Made by a program: the position numbers and the translations under genes. A stretch of DNA of 64,000 bases, taken from assembly GCA_030248215.1 (NCBI GenBank), contig JASANG010001376.1, forward strand, positions 1-64,000, read 5' to 3'. Numbering within the stretch: position 1 is the stretch's first letter; each line of letters starts with the position of its first letter. This document shows positions 58,606 through 64,000 of this stretch, piece by piece. Source of the stretch: Enoplolaimus lenunculus. Its lineage: Eukaryota > Nematoda > Enoplea > Enoplida > Thoracostomopsidae. The notes beneath the pieces were generated by a model. That model saw only the letters and a list, made by a program, of their open reading frames with translations. It was not told the origin of the DNA and did no database searches.

Positions 58606-58850
58606 CACTGAAAATAATATTTCTGATATTTAAGAAAAAATTTCTTACATTTAAGAAATATAATTAGCAAGTGGCACTTGAAAAGTATTTCTGTTATAAC
58701 AGAAAGTTTTCAAAAAGGTTTTGAAACAAAGTCTGAAAATAAACGTTTTCCATTTATTGTTAGAAAAATTGTCTTAAATATCAGAAAAACTTTTCAGATC
58801 TGTCACAGAAAATACTTTTCTGAATAAATTCAGAAATACTTTTTTGTGTG
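58606..58850. mobile_element. TA-flanked MITE, CACTGAAAA type
   Basis: TA + CACTGAAAATAATATTTCTG ... TTCAGAAATACTTTTTTGTG TG + TA, 245 bp, with repeated TTTAAGAAA/TTTCTGA blocks. Single copy here; ends typical of Tc1/mariner-type MITEs. Confidence 0.75.
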
Positions 58851-59310
58851 TACGCCCTCAAATTATAATATATGCAATATTCCGTTTGATTGTTCCGAAA
58901 TGGATCACCCATTACCACTGAGTCAATTTATACGGTACATTACGCTGCTAATTTCGTATGAAATGAACATTATGTCCACCTCTTTAACCCATCAATAATA
59001 GCGATGTTGACTCAAGAAATATTGTAAGATAAATAAAGGCACACGTGTCCCTTGTGTATAAAACCGTTTGCCGAAATCCAATGTGATAATTATCGTGTTT
59101 TTCGCCACATTTTCACTGTACCCTGTGATAATGTTTTATTTTTTATTTCAATTCGGTTCAATTTATTTGAAATAATGGTAAGTTTGGTACTTTACCTCTT
59201 TATACTTGACGTTATGAACAAGCGCTACTAATGGGTAGCCAGGACCGGAATCAGTCTTAATTTGTGTTTCATTGAATCGGTTGCGATTTAAAAGAACTTC
59301 TGTTACTACG
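58851..59310. other. Spacer, nothing recognised
   Basis: No ORF or repeat supported. Confidence 0.4.
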
Positions 59311-59312
59311 CT

Positions 59313-59529
59313 GCTAAACAATGGTGCGTCAAATTAACTCTCTCCGAAATAGGATTTTCCGGACTATACAAACTGAGTCAAATTCGACTCCGCCAGAGTC
59401 AAATTTGAATCACCCGAGTCGCTTAATGAGTCCAGTTTTACTCCGACGGAGTCGAACTTGACTCAGTTCGTGTAGTCCCGAAAAGCATATTTCGGAGAGA
59501 GTCAATTTGACTCACCACTTTTGCATTGT
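59313..59529. mobile_element. D-family foldback
   Basis: AATGGTGCGTCAAATTAACT, CCGACGGAGTCGAACTTGAC, AGAGAGTCAATTTGACTCAC, ending GCATTG + TA. Confidence 0.85.
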
Positions 59530-59548
59530 ATATAGTTTTTACAGCGTA

Positions 59549-60092
59549 AAGACCATGGGTGTAACAGTATTATAAGCATATTACTAAGCCTAGTCTTACT
59601 CTCTAAACGCTTAATCTAACTTGATTTAAGCTTAAGCTAATCCAGCGGTATTAAACTAACTTTCTAGATTAACTAAACTATAACAGGTAGGTTTATCCTT
59701 AGACTAATTTAAAATGTTGCGTATTTTTACTTTAAGTTAAGGTTAAAGAACTCTTAGATACACGGTATTTCTGAGCTCGATTTATTACTTAAACCAAAAA
59801 TAAGTTTACTTAAACTCGTGTCAAACTTATAAATTTGTTAGTTTAAGTAAAACATAAAATTCTACTTTAGTTATTCTCTAAACTAATATTGAAATTCAGT
59901 TAAGCTATAATTTAAGTTTAAGTTTTTAAAGAGTAAGTCTACACCTACGCCTAAGTGTAAGAATGAGTTTATTCCTAAGACTAAGCCTAAGTCTAAGCCT
60001 AAGCCAAGCAAAAATTCGTCTAAAACTTAACCTTGCTCTATTATAGTCCCACAGAAAAACGTCCCGCCCCTGATCTTTAGATGGGTAAAATT
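59549..60092 (+). mobile_element. A-family telomere-core MITE with nested L element
   Basis: GTAAAGACCATGGGTGTAAC, AGTATTATAAGCATATTAC; then L (59599-59933); then TAAGTCTACACCTACGCC, AGCCAAGCAAAAATTCG, CAGAAAAACGTCCCGCCCCT. Confidence 0.82.
59599..59933. mobile_element. L-family TA-flanked MITE nested in A
   Basis: CTCTCTAAACGCTTAATCTA to TTAAGTTTAAGTTTTTAAAG AG, TA on both sides. The interior has TTAAACTAACTTTCTAGATT and GTTTAAGTAAAAC. Second copy at 63101. Confidence 0.83.
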
Positions 60093-61012
60093 ATTGATGG
60101 TTAAGATTGTCACGGGAAAGTCCAATGTGAAGGAAACAAGGTGTGCGTTTTCTTGGGTTCCGCATAGCGCATTGAAGTTTGACAGCACAGGGTGCTATGC
60201 TTTTATGGAATAACTGGAGAATTTGTGAGGACTCTCAGGAGATACCAGGGAACGCAGCCTAGTAATTCTAACGGGGTTCGTTTTACTATTCTGCTCGGAA
60301 ATTGGTCATTCTAGCGGAATTAGTATGGTGGGACATGTGGTGTAACTGAAACGAGGATAGAGTGTATGGCTTTTGGAAGACTTGGGGAAATTGCTGGTCA
60401 TATTGGCTATGTAGATTTGTGGCTGGACTAAACAGAACCCAGGCATAGGTGCACAGGTTTCGGATCAGGCTGCATCAATTAGGACATATACTTGTGTCGT
60501 AATTGCATTGTTGTCATAAAATCCGGTGTTATAGTAGTATTCGGGTTGGGCAATAAATACTTATACGGCCACGTTACTAAATCAGAGCGATAAGCATACA
60601 TCGGGATCGAACTGAACGGAGTTGTGGGTTTGGGACTATCAAAACCGGCAAATCACCAACTTCTGTCACAATACCAGGCCAGTTTAAACAAACCGTGCCA
60701 GGCAATTTTTACTAAACCACATGCGAACCGAAATCCAGCAAAATTGTTTATTAATGTAAAATTTGTTTTGAATTTGTAAATTTTGCAAATTTAAATTGGC
60801 AAAAAGAGCATTTTGAAGTGTAATGCTTGTAGCCTGAAGCCGTTTGATTATTAAACATAACCACATCTGCAAAAAACGTCTAAAATTGATCTTGGATTTG
60901 GTAAAATTGGGGCTTTCAAGAACAGCAGTATTTTGTCGATTTGCAGGACATCTGCTTCATTTTAAAATGATTTTAAGAAACATTAAATAAGATTGCAATA
61001 TATATATATATA
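60093..61012. other. Low-repeat region, no supported gene
   Basis: About 900 bp of apparently single-copy sequence with base composition nearer 40% GC at 60120-60650. No ORF longer than ~60 codons with coding character. Confidence 0.3.
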
Positions 61013-61125
61013 CTGCAAAAAATGGTGAGTCAAAGTGACTCTCTTCGAAATAGGCTCTACGGGACTACATAAACTAAGGTTAAACTGGACTCTGCCATAG
61101 TCAATCAATTTGACTCACCATTTTC
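61013..61125. mobile_element. D-family foldback, short form
   Basis: CTGCAAAAAATGGTGAGTCA, GGGACTACATAAACTAAGG, AATTTGACTCACCATTTTC. The inner arms are deleted. Confidence 0.75.
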
Positions 61126-61394
61126 TTTTAGACAATGAATATGCTCTAGGCATAAATATTTACTTGTCCTGACATCATTAATATCAGGAACTGTTATTGT
61201 CCATAGTCCCTCGGAAGGGACTCAATTTTTTGTGTTGAATGATGCGTGTGAATATGTGTGCACCGCGTGTGTTTTTATACGAGTGCGCGTGCACTAACTA
61301 GCTATGAATTTATATACCTGCATATTGGTATCACAATAGTTTTGTAATCAGAAATCTTGTAGACTCGACAATTTGTCGCCCCTTAGTAGCCTTA
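61126..61394. other. Spacer
   Basis: Nothing supported. A TCCCTCGGAAGGGACT palindrome lies near 61206. Confidence 0.3.
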
Positions 61395-61604
61395 CACTGT
61401 AAAAAATGATGAGTCAAATTGACTTTCACTCAGAAATAGGCTTTTCCTGTCTACACAAACTGAGTCAAATTCGACTCCGCCAGGGTCGAACGTGCGACAT
61501 AGTGAAATCGAATTTGACTCTGGTGGAGTCGAATTTGGCTCAGTTTGTGTAGTCAGGAAAAGCTAATTTCCGAGAGTGTCAATTTGACTCCCCATTATTT
61601 GCAG
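61395..61604. mobile_element. D-family foldback with a B-like terminus
   Basis: TA + CACTGTAAAAAATGATGAGT to CCCCATTATTTGCAG + TA. The first nine bases equal the B terminus. Confidence 0.87.
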
Positions 61605-62079
61605 TATAGGCTTACAATTATACTTACTATTGTGGTTAGGTTTACACTTGAAACACTGTTGGGCGACAGATTAAACATTAGTAAACAAATAATGTTGCTT
61701 AACGACTGAGTAGGTGGGTCACAAAGAAATGACCATTTTTAGCTATTAATATTAATGAAAGGTAGATTTCTTAGGGGAACACACACCCGTTGACACTTAT
61801 TGAACGTATTAGTAGATAATTTTGTATTTCTCAGAGCCAGAACTGCTATTTTAAGTTGGAATCAGTAATTATTTGGAATTAACTGCATTGAGTTCAGGTG
61901 TATAGCGACGTCAGAACATTAACAATGCGACTATATTAGCGCATTTATACTCATAATATAAGGATTTCATATTCCATGAATTTGTATCGTTGTTTTTATC
62001 TGCAAACTTTAAGTATTTAATGTAGCACCAATCACCAGTTAGCAATAGCACTCAACATTTTGTCTATTCAATCATCACT
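61605..62079. other. AT-rich spacer
   Basis: No feature recognised. Confidence 0.4.
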
Positions 62080-63025
62080 GAATGATTTACACAAAAGCAT
62101 GAAACTGGGTAGATTTTGCGTATAATGCGGGGTTCACGTTATAACCGGGGCAGGCGGGACACGGTTTCTCCCATGTTGATTCGACATCAACGTTAAAATT
62201 CGGGCTCTTATATCGGGTCAACAGACAAAACTCGAACGTCATATGACATTAGCTTACAAACCACCGCTCTCAAATGATTAATGTGGACAAGGATGGTATG
62301 TCACATGATACTGTAGGACATTTATGCGAATATCATATGATATCCAAAATGTCAACGAATATTATATGATATTCAGCCGGACAGTGCAACCTTTGGGTAC
62401 TAATAAATGAATAAAAATTTGGACGGCAGCGGCGCAAATGTGCTTAACGTACCAAATACACGCCTGCAAATCGTTTCCGATACAAAATCGCTTACAACCA
62501 CAGCTTCAAAATTCAAAAATTCAAATTTCAAATTCTAGTATCATATGATATGCAACAGGACAATTTGGGTATTTTACATCAACTATGCAGACATTTGAAA
62601 ATAAGTCATATGATATTCGCAGACAATACCTCGAATATCATATGACATTGAAGAACAAAAGTGATCCACACATGATAATAGCAGACAAATGCGAACTTTA
62701 GAATACGATAAGGGGTTTATAAGCAGACAAAATGTGACCCAATAGTCTAATAGGGACAAAACGTGTCCCAAGCTGCCCAGGTTATACCGTGAACCCCGCA
62801 TACAACAGTGTACCTACCGCACGTTGCGTTTGTGGCCGACCCCTTCCGTTATTTAGGGGGGAGGTTGCAGTTATATTAAGTCTTAACTCCGATGTTTACT
62901 TTGTGATATAAGCGATGACTTAATTCCCTAATTCAGTGGTGTCGGGCAAAAATGCAACGCGTACTGGTACATTTTTCGGCGCTTTACGCTCTTCTGCAAG
63001 AAGGAACATCATCCACTCCTGATTG
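62080..63025. mobile_element. E-family element interrupted by element C
   Basis: ACACAAAAGCATGAAACTGG GTAGATTTTGCGTATA, then C (62126-62800), then CAACAGTGTACCTACCGCAC GTTGCG, TTTAGGGGGG, AAAAATGCAACGCGTACTGG and the right arm. Confidence 0.75.
62126..62800. mobile_element. Element C, copy 3
   Basis: TGCGGGGTTCACGTTATAAC to CGTGAACCCCGCA, flanks TAA and TAC (one mismatch). Palindromes are more decayed than in copies 1 and 2: GAATATCATATGATATCC (62328), GAATATTATATGATATTC (~62357), TATCATATGATA (~62539), TCATATGATATTC (~62605), GAATATCATATGACATTG (~62634). Confidence 0.85.
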
Positions 63026-63100
63026 AATTAATCTTTATTATTAAATATATTTGGTATGCTTAGCATGTTTTGTGCGGTTATGACCATTTTCTAAATGGTA

Positions 63101-63445
63101 CTATCTAAAAGCTTAAACTAACTTGATTTAAGCTTAAATCCAGCAGTATTAAACTAATTTTCTTGATTAATTAAACTAACAGGTAAGTTTACGCTTAGAC
63201 TCATTTAAAATCTTACATATATTCAGTTTAAGCTAAACATAATGAACTATACACATAATTTCTGGACAGCACTGGTTTGTTAAACTAAAAAATAAGTTTC
63301 CTTAAATTTGTGTTAAACTTAAAATCATGTTAGTTTAAGTAAAACTTAAAATTCTAGTTTACTTAGTCCCTCCAGCCATATAACATTACTAAAACAAATA
63401 TTCAAGTTTAGTTAAGCTATAATTTAAGTTTAAGTTTTTAGAGGG
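63101..63445. mobile_element. L-family TA-flanked MITE
   Basis: TA + CTATCTAAAAGCTTAAACTA to TTAAGTTTAAGTTTTTAGAG GG + TA; 345 bp, homologous to 59599-59933. Confidence 0.83.
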
Positions 63446-64000
63446 TAGATGCCGCGTTAGCGTTAGCAGGTTATTGGGGCTGTAACCATTTGAGAATGCG
63501 GTTTGTGATGACATAAACTTTATCTGTGTTTCTGAAACCGTCAATTTTGACTTTTTTCAGCAAGTAATCTCACGGCTTACGATTCAAACTTAATTTATTA
63601 ACCAAGGCATTGTAATTTTCATGCGATGGTCTGGTATACAACAACGACCGGTCCAACGTTTATTCAAATATTTTCCCATGGGTGTCACGTTAGGCATTAA
63701 TGGTTCAAGTTTTTAATCAAGGAAAACCTATGGTGTCTTACATTAACATGCGGACGTTGCTAGCCAAACCATAATCAGTTCCGGGTTAATAAAAAAGAAT
63801 ATATACCAAGGCTGTGGGTCTGGCTTCCTAAGTGAACCCGGGGTTGTACCTAACGAATGGATTATCGAATCCATATCACACGGCCATGTTTTGGATTTAT
63901 TTTTTCACGCATGGATCAGCTTAGACTATAGCAGGATCTAAGGGTAATACAGTTGAAATAAAAAATGCTACGGGACCGCTTCCACAACTCAACCATATCA
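63446..64000. other. Window-end region, no supported feature
   Basis: Apparently single-copy. No ORF of coding character, no repeat family recognised. Confidence 0.35.

Overview
The window is eukaryotic nuclear DNA, AT-rich and dominated by repeats, and almost certainly comes from a nematode. A complete cuticle-collagen gene ends in the nematode-type C-terminus CDHC-(x)n-APGY and carries the nematode RxKR processing site. Dozens of dispersed repeats contain the nematode telomere motif TTAGGC/GCCTAA. Genes are sparse, and the long repeat-filled introns are unlike Caenorhabditis. A basal clade such as Dorylaimia/Mermithida is possible, but that is inference.

Protein genes. (1) 3.2-5.0 kb, minus: a three-exon HIG1-domain (HIGD2A-like) respiratory-complex assembly factor, reconstructed from short exons. 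(2) 9.7-12.9 kb, minus: a three-exon DPY-19 protein C-mannosyltransferase. (3) 44.8-47.7 kb, plus: an unrecognised single-pass membrane protein with a very long Asn/AAC-repeat region. (4) 48.6-51.8 kb, minus: a three-exon cuticle collagen of 299 aa whose introns are packed with repeats. Coding-looking fragments without a family lie at 5.3-5.6, 6.5-6.7 and 14.0-14.7 kb. No rRNA gene or clear functional tRNA gene was found; several tRNA-derived sequences were.

Mobile DNA. I see no transposase, reverse transcriptase or other element-encoded protein. The repeats are short non-autonomous elements (MITEs), which I name here A to M. A, A' and A'': three related hAT-like families with 8-bp target duplications, different ends, and a telomere-like (CCTAAG)n core. 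B: a ~250-bp TA-flanked family, the most abundant. C: a 560-680-bp element with TAA duplications carrying several copies of the perfect palindrome GAATATCATATGATATTC. D: ~200-bp near-perfect foldbacks flanked by TA. E: long-inverted-repeat elements with GGGGG/CCCCC stems, clustered at 24.5-26.2 kb. F: a ~450-bp TA-flanked element. I: a ~150-bp hAT-like element. K: GC-punctuated CCGGTT-rich hAT-like elements. L: a ~340-bp TA-flanked element. M: a hAT-like element with a perfect 8-bp duplication. Insertions are often nested (C in A', A'' and E; B in A and K; D in B; I in A; L in A), which gives a relative chronology.

Tandem repeats: a 22-bp minisatellite (8.5 kb), a degenerate ~95-bp array (15.7 kb), an ~88-bp two-monomer-type satellite (35.1-36.4 kb) next to a 44-bp array (36.8-37.6 kb), and a ~67-bp repeat inside the collagen intron. 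A 340-bp palindrome with inward-facing tRNA-like arms lies at 13.7-14.0 kb, and a tRNA-headed SINE-like element occurs twice (26.4 and 50.4 kb). The strongest novel signals are the palindrome-bearing element C, the telomere-core MITEs and the tRNA palindrome.
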